A stretch of 64,000 bases of DNA from Desulfopila inferna (GTDB lineage: Bacteria > Desulfobacterota > Desulfobulbia > Desulfobulbales > Desulfocapsaceae). The stretch spans positions 372,001-436,000 of the forward strand of contig NZ_JAFFQE010000001.1 in assembly GCF_016919005.1 (NCBI RefSeq), in the 5' to 3' direction. A program made the translations under genes and the position numbers. The notes under the pieces are model-generated. The model searched no databases, was not told where the DNA came from, and saw only the letters and a program-made list of their open reading frames with translations. This document shows positions 36,345-45,280 of this stretch, in pieces (positions within the stretch are counted from its first letter, which is position 1; every line of letters starts with the position of its first letter).

Positions 36345-38119
36345 TGCTTCTCAATTTGCCTGGCTTTCTCCTCTACCTCTTTTTCCATGGATTCTCTAAA
36401 CTTAACAAGTTTCAGGGCAAGGTTAGGATCGGTCAAGGCAAGTATCCTAACTGCCAGTACGGCAGCATTTTTGGCTCCAGCCTTGCCGATTCCCATAGTG
36501 GCAACAGGGATTCCAGGAGGCATCTGCACTGTTGAGAGCAGCGAGTCCAGACCATTCAGGGAAGAGGAGTCAAGCGGAACACCGATCACGGGAATGTCGG
36601 TATGGGCCGAGATAACACCCGCTAGATGTGCAGCCATCCCAGCCCCTGCTATGATGACTTTGATACCACGTTTTTTGGCCCTTTCAGTCCATTTGACGGC
36701 ACGAAGCGGTGTTCGGTGTGCTGAAGCGACAGTCATTTCGTAAGGAACCCCCATTCCCTGCAGGAAGGTGGCAGCCGCTTGCATGACCTGCAGATCGCTG
36801 TCACTTCCCATGACGATGCCAACCTGAGGTACGCTGAATTTCCGCTCGTCCCTGTTGAGTGCCTTGCCGCCGATGTCACGACGAAAATAGGATCCGGTCC
36901 AGCTAATCTGATCAACCGCTTTGTATGCTTTATTGATGGCATCCTCAAGATCCTTGCCGACTGCGGTTATGCCCAGGACCCTGCCGCCGCTGGTAACTGT
37001 TCTTCTGTTCTTTATTGCAGTGCCGGCATGAAAAACCTCAACACCTTGAACTTTCGAGCCTGCCGTCAGTCCTTTTATGACCTTGCCGGTCTGGTAACTT
37101 CCGGGATATCCGCCTGAAGACATGACCACACACACCGTGGGCCGAGGATCGATTTTCATTTCTATGGTGTCTAGATTACCGTCAATGCAGGCTTCAAAAA
37201 TATCGACAACATCACTTTTCAATCTCATGAGCAGCGGCTGTGCTTCAGGATCCCCGAATCGACAGTTGAATTCGAGAACGGTTATGTCTTCACCGTCAAT
37301 CATCAGTCCCGCATAAAGCATTCCCTTATAAGGCCGCCCTTCTTTTGCCAGTCCATTGATAGTTGGAAGCATCACCTGGTTCATCACAAAATCGGCAATT
37401 TCAGTGGTAACGACGGGAGCCGGTGAATACGCACCCATTCCTCCGGTATTAGGGCCTTTATCGCCGTCATAGATAGCTTTATGGTCCTGAGATGTCGGCA
37501 GGGGAAGAATGGTCTTGCCATCGGTAAAGGCAATAAATGAAGCCTCTTCGCCCTGCAAACATTTCTCAATAACAATCTTGTTTCCTGCCTCACCGAAGGC
37601 TTTTTCAGCCATAATCAGATCAACGGCTTCTTTAGCTTCTTCTATAGTATTGGCAACAATGACGCCTTTTCCCGCGGCAAGGCCGTCTGCTTTAACAACG
37701 ATCGGTGCGCCCTGCTTCTCTATATATTTTTTCGCTTTTTTCTTATCCTTAAAGACCTTAAAGGGTGCTGTCGGTATATTATATTTATGTAGAAATTCTT
37801 TACTGAAGACCTTGCTTCCCTCAAGAATGGCGCTTTTCTGAGTGGGACCGAAAATCCGGAGGTCATTTTCTTCAAATAGATCAACGATGCCCTTAACCAA
37901 TGAAGATTCCGGTCCGACAATAGTCAGATCAATTTCCTCAGCAATGGCAAAAGCGAGAAGTCCTTCTACATCGGTTGCAGCAATATCAACACATTCGGCA
38001 AGCTTCTTAATGCCGGCATTTCCGGGTGCACAGTAAATTTTTTCTACTTTGGGGCTCTGGTCAATCTTCCAGACAAGCGCATGCTCACGTCCACCTGATC
38101 CTATAACGAGTACTTTCAT
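36341..38119 (-). CDS. purD: Fused PurD-PurE: GAR synthetase and AIR carboxymutase
   Basis: The 592-residue protein is two purine enzymes in one chain. Residues 1-425 are PurD, an ATP-grasp GAR synthetase with GSGGREHALVWKI, ADGLAAGKGVIVA and EFNCRFGDPEAQPLL. Residues 430-592 are PurE with QVGIVMGSDSDLQVM, VASAHRTP and GAGMAAHLAGVISAHTDIPVIGVPL, and a Q-M-P-x-G-I-P-V motif. PurD makes GAR (step 2); PurE moves the carboxyl group on CAIR (step 6). Both domains look intact. A helical tail (about 570-592) is extra. The upstream 265-bp region is shared with the divergent tetR gene. Confidence 0.93.
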   Translation of the reverse strand: MKVLVIGSGGREHALVWKIDQSPKVEKIYCAPGNAGIKKLAECVDIAATDVEGLLAFAIAEEIDLTIVGPESSLVKGIVDLFEENDLRIFGPTQKSAILEGSKVFSKEFLHKYNIPTAPFKVFKDKKKAKKYIEKQGAPIVVKADGLAAGKGVIVANTIEEAKEAVDLIMAEKAFGEAGNKIVIEKCLQGEEASFIAFTDGKTILPLPTSQDHKAIYDGDKGPNTGGMGAYSPAPVVTTEIADFVMNQVMLPTINGLAKEGRPYKGMLYAGLMIDGEDITVLEFNCRFGDPEAQPLLMRLKSDVVDIFEACIDGNLDTIEMKIDPRPTVCVVMSSGGYPGSYQTGKVIKGLTAGSKVQGVEVFHAGTAIKNRRTVTSGGRVLGITAVGKDLEDAINKAYKAVDQISWTGSYFRRDIGGKALNRDERKFSVPQVGIVMGSDSDLQVMQAAATFLQGMGVPYEMTVASAHRTPLRAVKWTERAKKRGIKVIIAGAGMAAHLAGVISAHTDIPVIGVPLDSSSLNGLDSLLSTVQMPPGIPVATMGIGKAGAKNAAVLAVRILALTDPNLALKLVKFRESMEKEVEEKARQIEKQ

Positions 38120-38290
38120 TGAGATGCTCCATCTTTTTGTGGTTAGAGCAACCTGCTCCCATATTGAATATGGATTGGCGTCGGAGCTCCGAATCGATAG
38201 TTTTACTTATGAATTAAGGTGAAGAAATATTTGATTACTATAGTAAGTAGAAATAGATCTATCAAATAGAATTTCTTATTACTTCTATTA

Positions 38291-38337
38291 TTGACAAAAA
38301 ACACGCAACGGTTTAAATCAATGAATGACCATTCATT
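38291..38337 (+). promoter_or_regulatory. Promoter and palindromic operator of the FadR-like regulator
   Basis: TTGACA (38291-38296) is a perfect -35; TTTAAAT about 16 bp later is a possible -10. AATGAATGACCATTCATT (38320-38337) is a palindrome with 8-bp arms just downstream. The half-sites TGAATG/CATTCA resemble those I recall for Bacillus FadR. Autoregulation is likely, and the divergent purD-purE promoter could also be affected. Confidence 0.55.
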
Positions 38338-38384
38338 TTTTTTTATCAACTTCCAGGTAATTATACAACCCCATCCTCCGGCTA

Positions 38385-38981
38385 ATGAAGGCTGTTAACA
38401 AGCATGCAAAAATAATAACGGCTGCGACAAAGGTCTTTGCCAAAAAAGGTTTTTTCAATGCCAGAATATCCGACATTGCCAAAGAGGCAAAGGTGGCTGA
38501 TGGGACGATCTATCTTTATTTCAACAATAAAATAGATATCCTTCTCTCTGTTTTTGAAGAAGTGATTGGATCAATTATCGAACAGACCCGAAAACTTCTT
38601 GAAGAAGAACAGGACCCCGGGAAAAAGCTGGAAATCTTCGTGATGAAGCACCTGACCACGATGAAAAAAAATAAATATCTTGCTGAGGTCCTGCAGATAG
38701 AGCTACGCCAGACCACAAAGCTAATCAAAGATTATCGTAATACGAAATTCAACGAATATATCGATATAATCGCTGAAATAATTATCCAGGGTCAAAAAGA
38801 AGGAATATTCCGTAAAGACATACTGCCTAATATCGCCAAGAGATCTATCTTCGGCTCTCTTGATGAAGTCTCAAGAGTTTGGAACGCCTCCCTCGAGACA
38901 AACTATTCTATTGAAGAAGCCGGTTGTCAGATGATAAAAATGTACGTCTCTGGAATTCTTGAACCAAACAATCAGCGATAG
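38385..38981 (+). CDS. TetR-family regulator, FadR-like (fatty-acid metabolism type)
   Basis: The 198-residue TetR protein has a helix-turn-helix ISDIAKEAKVADGTIYLYFNNKIDIL (about 28-53). Its effector domain has LAEVLQIELRQTTKLIKDYRNTKFNEYIDIIAEII, IFGSLDEVSRVWN. This order closely follows Bacillus FadR, which responds to long-chain acyl-CoA. Function is therefore inferred to be acyl-CoA-responsive repression. A palindromic operator lies 48 bp upstream. It converges on greA; the two stops are 66 bp apart. Confidence 0.85.
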   Translation: MKAVNKHAKIITAATKVFAKKGFFNARISDIAKEAKVADGTIYLYFNNKIDILLSVFEEVIGSIIEQTRKLLEEEQDPGKKLEIFVMKHLTTMKKNKYLAEVLQIELRQTTKLIKDYRNTKFNEYIDIIAEIIIQGQKEGIFRKDILPNIAKRSIFGSLDEVSRVWNASLETNYSIEEAGCQMIKMYVSGILEPNNQR

Positions 38982-39047
38982 TAGAAAAACAGCAAGACAG
39001 TGACGTGGAGCAACACATTTCCACGCCTGCCTGTGGAATCGGTCCTG

Positions 39048-39533
39048 TTATGCGAATTCAGATCGATTGATCTCAATAACTTCAAACTCTCGGGTGCCTC
39101 CGGGTGTTTTGGTAATCACTTCGTCACCGACCTCTTTGCCGAGAATACTTCGGCCGAGCGGGGACATAACGGAAATCGAACCGTACTTCACATTTGCCTC
39201 CTCAGGTCCTAAGAGTTGATAGGTCAACTCTTCATCAGTGTCCATATCCAGAAGCTTAACCACCGTTCCAAAAACGGCTTTGTTGCAGGATACTTGTGAA
39301 CAGTCGATAACTTCAGCCCGGGAAATCTTATCCCGCAGCTCCAGTATCCGTCCTTCAATATGGCCTTGTCTATCCTTGGCGGCATGATATTCGGCATTCT
39401 CTTTTAAATCACCATGTTCACGTGCCGTTTCTATCGCTCTTACAACATCTGCCCTCTCGACTCTCTCAAGACGCTGCAGCTCGGATTTGAGCTTGGCGAT
39501 GCCCTTCTTTGACATGGGAATTCTCTCTATCAT
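39048..39533 (-). CDS. greA: Transcription elongation factor GreA
   Basis: The 161-residue protein begins MIERIPMSKKGIAKLKSELQRLERVERADVVRAIETAREHGDLKENAEYHAAKDRQG, an N-terminal coiled coil whose acidic tip (D-L-K-E-N-A-E) stimulates RNA cleavage. The C-terminal FKBP-like domain (about 80-155) follows. GreA rescues backtracked RNA polymerase. TTTTATAGGAGAGG precedes the ATG. The terminator of the preceding gene ends only 16 bp before this start, so the ribosome site directly follows the U-tract. Confidence 0.96.
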   Translation of the reverse strand: MIERIPMSKKGIAKLKSELQRLERVERADVVRAIETAREHGDLKENAEYHAAKDRQGHIEGRILELRDKISRAEVIDCSQVSCNKAVFGTVVKLLDMDTDEELTYQLLGPEEANVKYGSISVMSPLGRSILGKEVGDEVITKTPGGTREFEVIEINRSEFA

Positions 39534-39548
39534 TATTACCTCTCCTAT

Positions 39549-39590
39549 AAAAAAAATACCTGCATACCTAATAGCTTCAGGTTATGCAGG
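39549..39590 (-). terminator. Intrinsic terminator between the TPR/barrel gene and greA
   Basis: On the minus strand CCTGCATAACCT pairs with AGGTATGCAGG (39590-39579 with 39569-39559, one bulge), followed by TATTTTTTTT (39558-39549). It starts 14 bp after the upstream stop and ends 16 bp before the greA ATG. Confidence 0.88.
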
Positions 39591-39603
39591 ATAAATATTA
39601 ATG

Positions 39604-42600
39604 CTACCAGCGATAAATCAAGGACAATGCTGCCCGGGTTTCCTCGTATTCGTCGCCATTTTGTCTTGTGAAGTTTCCTTTTAATAGATAATGCCTGTTT
39701 AGTTCAAGGAAAATATTCAAGTCAAATTCATGAATCTGCCTGTTATCCATCTCATATCCATAAGAATAATCGAAAGAACAGTAGCTTAATGGATCTTCAG
39801 GTCGGCTGTTAACATCAAAATAATGTTTAAAGTGAAGTGTGAAAAGGTGTTGCCAATAGTATTCAGGGCTCCAGTAAACACGGTCATCAATTCTGAATTC
39901 AGCTCCAAAATTATTGTCACGGCCGACATTTTCATCGGTATTCCTGATATTTTCGTAACTATATTTTATTTTAAACTGATTCATTTCCCCAAAAAGATGG
40001 TACATCGACCACAACTTGTATCGACTCTGTTCATTATTATCCGAATACATCCTGTAGCGGTAATCCGCTCCCAGAAACCATCGCGGAAATACATCATACT
40101 TCAGCCCGGTTTCAAGATCACGGGATATGATGGAATCTGTAACGGACCGAATCGAATCTTCAACAAGATCCTGTTCAAATCTTCCATACATTTCCAATGA
40201 CTTATTCAAGCGCCTGATAAGTTCAAATTTATATAAAACTTCATTGGCTCCGGAACCGCTCGGCATATCCAGACCGAAACTTATATTAAGATCGACGGTA
40301 TTTTCAAAATAAGTCGAGTAAGTCCCGATAAATCTGTCACTTTCTGGTTTGTAGGTATTGTTCCTGGCGGAATAGATGTTATGGAACAGGCTGGCGCTTA
40401 TCTCCTGATCATAGGAAGGCATGAGCCATCCTTCAACCCCGAAAGAGTTCCTTTCCAGGTTGATATATCCGTCGCGTCCCTTGCGTGAGTCGGTATAAAA
40501 GGTCGTGGAAATTCGCGGTTGCCTTTTGAGCATGTTTGATTCGATGTACTCATCCAACCCAGGATACAGCGGTCCTCTCTCTTTCATCTGCTCGTAGAGT
40601 TCCGCCGCTTTTCCATAGAGTCCAAGTTTGTTATAGATATAGGCCAGATCAAAAAGGCTCTCCTGCGATTTCTCTTCCTCCAGCAACTCCAGATATTCTT
40701 TTTCTGCCTGGTGATATTGCCGCTGCTCCACGGCCTGTCTGGCGGAAAGCTCTTTTTGGATCAACTGCTGCCAGCGATATTTGCCGTACAGACTCGCAGC
40801 AATGTCATCCACGGGCTTTCCTATATTCTGAGCAAAAAAACCTGGCTCCATGACGGTTGAAAGTTTCTCCGGCTCCTCCGAATCCGAGAAGGACATCACC
40901 TTCCAGAATGGCTTTTTCAGAGGTGGAAGATGAAAGTTAATTTTTTCAACTTCCATCTTCTCCAGGAAAATCGTATCAACCGGAACGGCAAGAAGTGAGT
41001 CATATACTTCGATCGCCTGCTCTCTCTTATTCTGTGCCCATAATGACCTGGCAAGCAGCAGTTTTTTCCAGAAGTACATGTTTTCACTACTTTGATCCTC
41101 TGGTATAGCTGCAGTCTCGAGTCTCTTCTCCTCTACCTCTTCCTTTATCTCCACCTTTTCGACGACTTCCTCAAAATTGCCGCTCTTAAATTCAAGCTGG
41201 AGCTTGAGTTTGGCAAAATATTCCTGCTCAGGATATCCGGCAGCTATGGTGTTGACAATCTCCAGAGCTTCACTATGACGAGACAGCGATGAAAGCACTT
41301 TCACCTTCAGGATTTTAGCAGACAACGAGTCAGGAATAATCAGCAGCGCATTTTCCACATTCTTTAGAGCCTCGTTGTCCAGGGCATATGCATGGTAGAT
41401 CTCCGACCTTTCCAGCAGGGCGGTAAAGGAAGTAGCGCCATTTAACGCAGAATTCTCATTTTCCGCAACTCTCTGCGATATAATATCACCAAGGACGAAA
41501 GCCTCTTCTACGGCCCATCCTAAACGATTCAACCGACTGACAGCCTCGAGACATTTCTTGTACATTTCACGATGAAAATACATCCTGGCCAGATACAGAT
41601 CCGAGCGCCCGAGAAACTCTTTTCCTGCACTATACGTTGAATATCCGGGATGGCTTAAAACCAGGCGTTCTGCGTCACCATATTCTTCTTCACTGTTCAA
41701 CAATTGGATTTTCAAAAAATGAATAGCTTCCGGCAAAGTTTCCTCATAATCCTCGAGATCGTCTATGCCATATCTTTTTGCCAGAAAATTAAGCCACAAT
41801 TCCGCCTGTGATACCCGCCCTTCTCTCAAAGAGAGATCAATCAGCTTTTGAATAGCCCTGTCGGCGCTCATATCGCGCGCCAGCATTTGTCTCACTATCT
41901 GCTCTGCCTCAAAAACCAGGTCCTTTGCCAGCAGAGTATCGGCTCTATGAAAATATATTGTTGCCAGAGCTTCATTGTTGTCAGCAACCTTCAAAAGCTG
42001 GGAATACACCTTGTCGGCAAACTGGTACATGCCGCATTTTCTTAAAGCTTCTATATAGATGAGATTTAGGTCAATATATTGGAGAGAATATTTGTAACTC
42101 TGCGGAACATTATCCCAAATGGTTGTCACTGAATGTATCAAGCCAAGAGATCCGGCCAGACTGACGGCATCCCGTATGGCTCCAAGATCACTGCCATCAT
42201 GTTTCAGGTAATCCATCAAAGTTGTGAGGCCTTGCTGTTCCTGTCCTCTCCGGATTTCAACATCTGCTTTGACAAGAAGGTATTTTTTGTTGCCATACAA
42301 CCTTTTGTGCAACTCATAGAGCAGCGCATAAGCGCTGTCGAGGTCTCCACTCAAGCGGTATAAACCAGCCAGTCTGTAGGTGAGATCCAGGTTATCTCCG
42401 TCATGCTCATGAAGTATTTCCAGGACACGAATCTGCTGCCCGGTTTTCTCCTGCTCGTGGAGCAGGTCTGCCATCTCCAGGAATATCTCTTCCTTCTTCG
42501 AAGTAACCAGATCGAGGTCTTTCCACAACTGCCGGCCGGCATCATTTTCTACGATGGGAAGATACTGCCGGGCCAGTTCTCTGCGAATATCTCTGATGTT

Positions 42601-43602
42601 CAGGCGAACTGAACGATCCTGGGGAAAGCTGTTTGAATAGTGTTCATAATAAAGCAAAGCCTTATCGGGACGGCGCAGTTTTTTGCTGTATATGTCGGCT
42701 ATTTGCAGAGCCAGATCCTTCGCTTTACTGTCTCGGGAATAGATCTTGATAAGATGAGGGAGTGCCTGATCGGGTTGTTCAGCCTTAAGATGATAGTCAG
42801 CTAAATTTTTATGGAACGGCAGATACCCCGGCTTAATCTCAATGTATTTTCTCCAGTATGGTGCGGCCTTTGCCGATAACCCGGGGTAATCATAAACCTG
42901 TGCAGCCTTATAAATATATTCGCTATTATCAGGGAAGTGCTCTACAAGCCGGTCATAATAAAAACGTGCTTTGTCAAGCAATCCTAATTTCGTGCTGATT
43001 CCGGCAAGATCTATAAGCAATGATGCATTGTTTTCCTGTCGTTGATACAATTGCTCCAGAAGCAAAAATGCACTTTGCTTATTACCTAACCCCTTAAACC
43101 CCTCGATGAGTCCTTTAATTGTCGCAGTCGAGAGAGGACCGCCGGGATCGGCTTCATATACTTGACCGAAAAACTCCACGGCTTTACTGAAATGTTTGTT
43201 TTCTAGAGCTGTAGTTCCCGCTGTGATAAGATATTCGAGATTGTCGGGTTCAAGCTCCAGCAATCCCTCAAGAGCTTGAGAGGCTTCATTCCATTGTTCG
43301 AGGAGGAGAAGGAGTTTGCAGTACTCCCATCTGGCTTCGACTATGTTCGGCTTTTCTTTTAATAAATTGCGATAGGCGTCTTTCGAGCTTTCAAGTTCAT
43401 TAACACGAGCAAGTTGACGGGCTTTATCCCAGGTTTTTTTCCAGGATGGTCTGAGGGCACTCTGAGCTTCCGTTTCGATTTGAACTTGATGGATCGGTGC
43501 AACGGCAGGAACCGCAACCCTGGGGAATACAGCGCAGGCAACACTGAGTGCGAAAAAAAAATTGAGGAAGATACCGCTATCTTTAAAATTCACACGCACC
43601 AT
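39604..43602 (-). CDS. Large TPR protein with predicted C-terminal outer-membrane beta-barrel
   Basis: This 1332-residue protein has an N-terminal hydrophobic signal segment (about 10-34). Many tetratricopeptide repeats follow (about 50-800 and 930-1020; e.g. WNEASQALEGLLELEPDNLEYLITAG). The last 300 residues are rich in alternating hydrophobic/polar strands (YGRFEQDLVEDS, WFLGADYRYRMYSD, FKIKYSYENIR) and end LSLIYRW, with the terminal aromatic of Gram-negative outer-membrane barrels. Long periplasmic TPRs plus a barrel is the architecture of BcsC and PgaA, which export exopolysaccharide. No polysaccharide synthase is adjacent, so substrate and role are unproven. Confidence 0.78.
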   Translation of the reverse strand: MVRVNFKDSGIFLNFFFALSVACAVFPRVAVPAVAPIHQVQIETEAQSALRPSWKKTWDKARQLARVNELESSKDAYRNLLKEKPNIVEARWEYCKLLLLLEQWNEASQALEGLLELEPDNLEYLITAGTTALENKHFSKAVEFFGQVYEADPGGPLSTATIKGLIEGFKGLGNKQSAFLLLEQLYQRQENNASLLIDLAGISTKLGLLDKARFYYDRLVEHFPDNSEYIYKAAQVYDYPGLSAKAAPYWRKYIEIKPGYLPFHKNLADYHLKAEQPDQALPHLIKIYSRDSKAKDLALQIADIYSKKLRRPDKALLYYEHYSNSFPQDRSVRLNIRDIRRELARQYLPIVENDAGRQLWKDLDLVTSKKEEIFLEMADLLHEQEKTGQQIRVLEILHEHDGDNLDLTYRLAGLYRLSGDLDSAYALLYELHKRLYGNKKYLLVKADVEIRRGQEQQGLTTLMDYLKHDGSDLGAIRDAVSLAGSLGLIHSVTTIWDNVPQSYKYSLQYIDLNLIYIEALRKCGMYQFADKVYSQLLKVADNNEALATIYFHRADTLLAKDLVFEAEQIVRQMLARDMSADRAIQKLIDLSLREGRVSQAELWLNFLAKRYGIDDLEDYEETLPEAIHFLKIQLLNSEEEYGDAERLVLSHPGYSTYSAGKEFLGRSDLYLARMYFHREMYKKCLEAVSRLNRLGWAVEEAFVLGDIISQRVAENENSALNGATSFTALLERSEIYHAYALDNEALKNVENALLIIPDSLSAKILKVKVLSSLSRHSEALEIVNTIAAGYPEQEYFAKLKLQLEFKSGNFEEVVEKVEIKEEVEEKRLETAAIPEDQSSENMYFWKKLLLARSLWAQNKREQAIEVYDSLLAVPVDTIFLEKMEVEKINFHLPPLKKPFWKVMSFSDSEEPEKLSTVMEPGFFAQNIGKPVDDIAASLYGKYRWQQLIQKELSARQAVEQRQYHQAEKEYLELLEEEKSQESLFDLAYIYNKLGLYGKAAELYEQMKERGPLYPGLDEYIESNMLKRQPRISTTFYTDSRKGRDGYINLERNSFGVEGWLMPSYDQEISASLFHNIYSARNNTYKPESDRFIGTYSTYFENTVDLNISFGLDMPSGSGANEVLYKFELIRRLNKSLEMYGRFEQDLVEDSIRSVTDSIISRDLETGLKYDVFPRWFLGADYRYRMYSDNNEQSRYKLWSMYHLFGEMNQFKIKYSYENIRNTDENVGRDNNFGAEFRIDDRVYWSPEYYWQHLFTLHFKHYFDVNSRPEDPLSYCSFDYSYGYEMDNRQIHEFDLNIFLELNRHYLLKGNFTRQNGDEYEETRAALSLIYRW

Positions 43603-43862
43603 TGAGAAGAGTCTTGAATACTGAGTTTACGGGGTTTGCATCACTTTTGAACCCTTATACCATAAACCTGGTAAACTCTGCACAATATATCTTCTGCCTT
43701 GGGGTGTTTCCCAGGCGGTATCCTGATGACATATCTCCTTTGAGAAGGACTACTTCTCAGCTTCCCTCAAGAGGATATAAGTGACTGGCGATAGAGCGTC
43801 TAGTTTTTGTGTAAGCCTCGAGACGAATAACCGATCAATTTGGTCTAACCTGCAAAAAACCG
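43603..43862 (-). other. 260-bp leader upstream of the TPR/barrel gene, structured
   Basis: No gene. On the minus strand a 7-bp stem AGTTTAC/GTAAACT (43677-43671 with 43630-43624) encloses an inner GGGTT/AACCC hairpin (43654-43650 with 43636-43632). It lies 22-75 nt before the ATG. Further upstream are GAGAAG/CTTCTC and CCTC/GAGG hairpins. I recognise no known riboswitch consensus. Confidence 0.4.
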
Positions 43863-44846
43863 TTATTCTCTGTGGTCATTATTGACGACGATTCTGTCTC
43901 CGTCGAAGAAGTCCACGATATCAGGCATTTCAACTTCAAGGTACTTTTTCATTTTCTTAAGCAGGTTTACTTCTATCTGACGAACTCTTTCGCGTGAAAT
44001 ATCGAATTTATCAGCAATGTTCTGCAAGGTCAGCGGCTCATCGGTCAGCAACCTTTCCTCAAGAATCATCTTCTCCTTTTCGTTTAGTTTATCCTTTAAG
44101 ATTTCCAGAAGTTCACCAAGACGTAGCTGCATTTCCTTGCCGGCAACTGTGGACTCGATATTAGGACCTGAACTTGGGATGAAGTTCTTTTGCTCATCAT
44201 CGGAATCAGATCTCACCGGAGATTCGAGCGAGACATCCCAGCTATCCATTCTCTGGCTCATTTCGACTACTTCTCTTTCTTTGACATTGAGACGCTGAGC
44301 CAGCAGTTTAGGTTCAGGATCAAACCCCTGCGCCTCGAGCAGCTTCTTTTCCTTATTCAGGGAAAAGAAAAGCTTGCGTTGGGCCTGAGTTGTTCCTATC
44401 TTAACAAGGCGCCAGTTGTCCATTATGAATTTCAGAACATACGCTCTGATCCAGTAGGCGGCGTAATAGGAAAACTTGACCCCTCTGTAAGGGTCAAATT
44501 TTTTGGTGGCCTGGACCAGGCCGACATTGCCCTCCTGGATCAAATCCATAAAATTCTGCATCCAGTATTTCTGGAAATCCATGGCAACCTTAACAACCAA
44601 CCTGAGATTTGAAGAAACCAATCTGTAGGCGGCATTTTGATCCCCGGTTTCCTTGAATCTCGTTGCCAGTTCATCCGTCTCTTCCCGGGAAAGTAACTCA
44701 TATTGGCTGATTTCCTGCAAATATCTGTGGAGTGCGGGATTGCTCAACGCCGGAAGATTCTCGTCGTCGGACATGGACACAAGCGGATTTTCCATTTCCC
44801 CTTCACTGTTAAGGGTGTAATTTTTTTCTTTTTTGGTTTTTGGCAT
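43863..44846 (-). CDS. rpoH: RpoH-type (sigma-32) heat-shock sigma factor
   Basis: The 327-residue sigma-70-family factor has region 1.2 (ALHRYLQEISQYELLSREE), region 2 (LRLVVKVAMDFQKYWMQNFMDLIQEGNVGLVQATKKFDPYRG, YWIRAYV) and region 4 with ISRERVRQIE. The RpoH box QRKLFFSLN at 156-164 assigns it to the sigma-32 group. It directs transcription of chaperone and protease genes on heat or envelope stress. It is longer than E. coli RpoH (284) through an acidic N-terminal tail and an insertion near 210-230. It is transcribed away from lepA across 434 bp. Confidence 0.93.
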   Translation of the reverse strand: MPKTKKEKNYTLNSEGEMENPLVSMSDDENLPALSNPALHRYLQEISQYELLSREETDELATRFKETGDQNAAYRLVSSNLRLVVKVAMDFQKYWMQNFMDLIQEGNVGLVQATKKFDPYRGVKFSYYAAYWIRAYVLKFIMDNWRLVKIGTTQAQRKLFFSLNKEKKLLEAQGFDPEPKLLAQRLNVKEREVVEMSQRMDSWDVSLESPVRSDSDDEQKNFIPSSGPNIESTVAGKEMQLRLGELLEILKDKLNEKEKMILEERLLTDEPLTLQNIADKFDISRERVRQIEVNLLKKMKKYLEVEMPDIVDFFDGDRIVVNNDHRE

Positions 44847-45280
44847 ATATATTCTACGGGTAACGTACTCCCCTCCATAAATGACTTTTTAACGATTTTA
44901 TCTATGCATTATTGGTGTAAAAGATAAAATTGGACGTTAGTGCTATTCAATCCTACCATAATGAAGCCAAAGAAGAAAATTCTATTTTCTTCTTGCACTA
45001 TTTGTGCTAATAATCAGGATTCTCTCTTCATCTTTTGTACCTTTGGAATTATCTTCTCTTTTTCATAAGAAAATATTATCGTGCATACTCATGTTCCAAG
45101 AGGCACTATTAAGGTCACCTTGAAAAATGGCCTTTTCACCCAATCTCTACGTTGTGCCGGGAAATTTTATTCTCGGAATATCAAAAGTTTGCCTCCGGTA
45201 AAATTTCCTGCCACGCGGGAGATCAGGCTTTTTATGACGCCATCAACTTTCCAGTCAGCCACCTAATTCTCAATACTCGA
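44847..45280. other. 434-bp divergent region between rpoH and lepA
   Basis: AT-rich and without a recognised gene. The lepA frame is open back to about 45152, but the encoded 43 residues are unlike LepA. Promoters for both genes are expected; no terminator, repeat copy or riboswitch was recognised. Confidence 0.4.
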
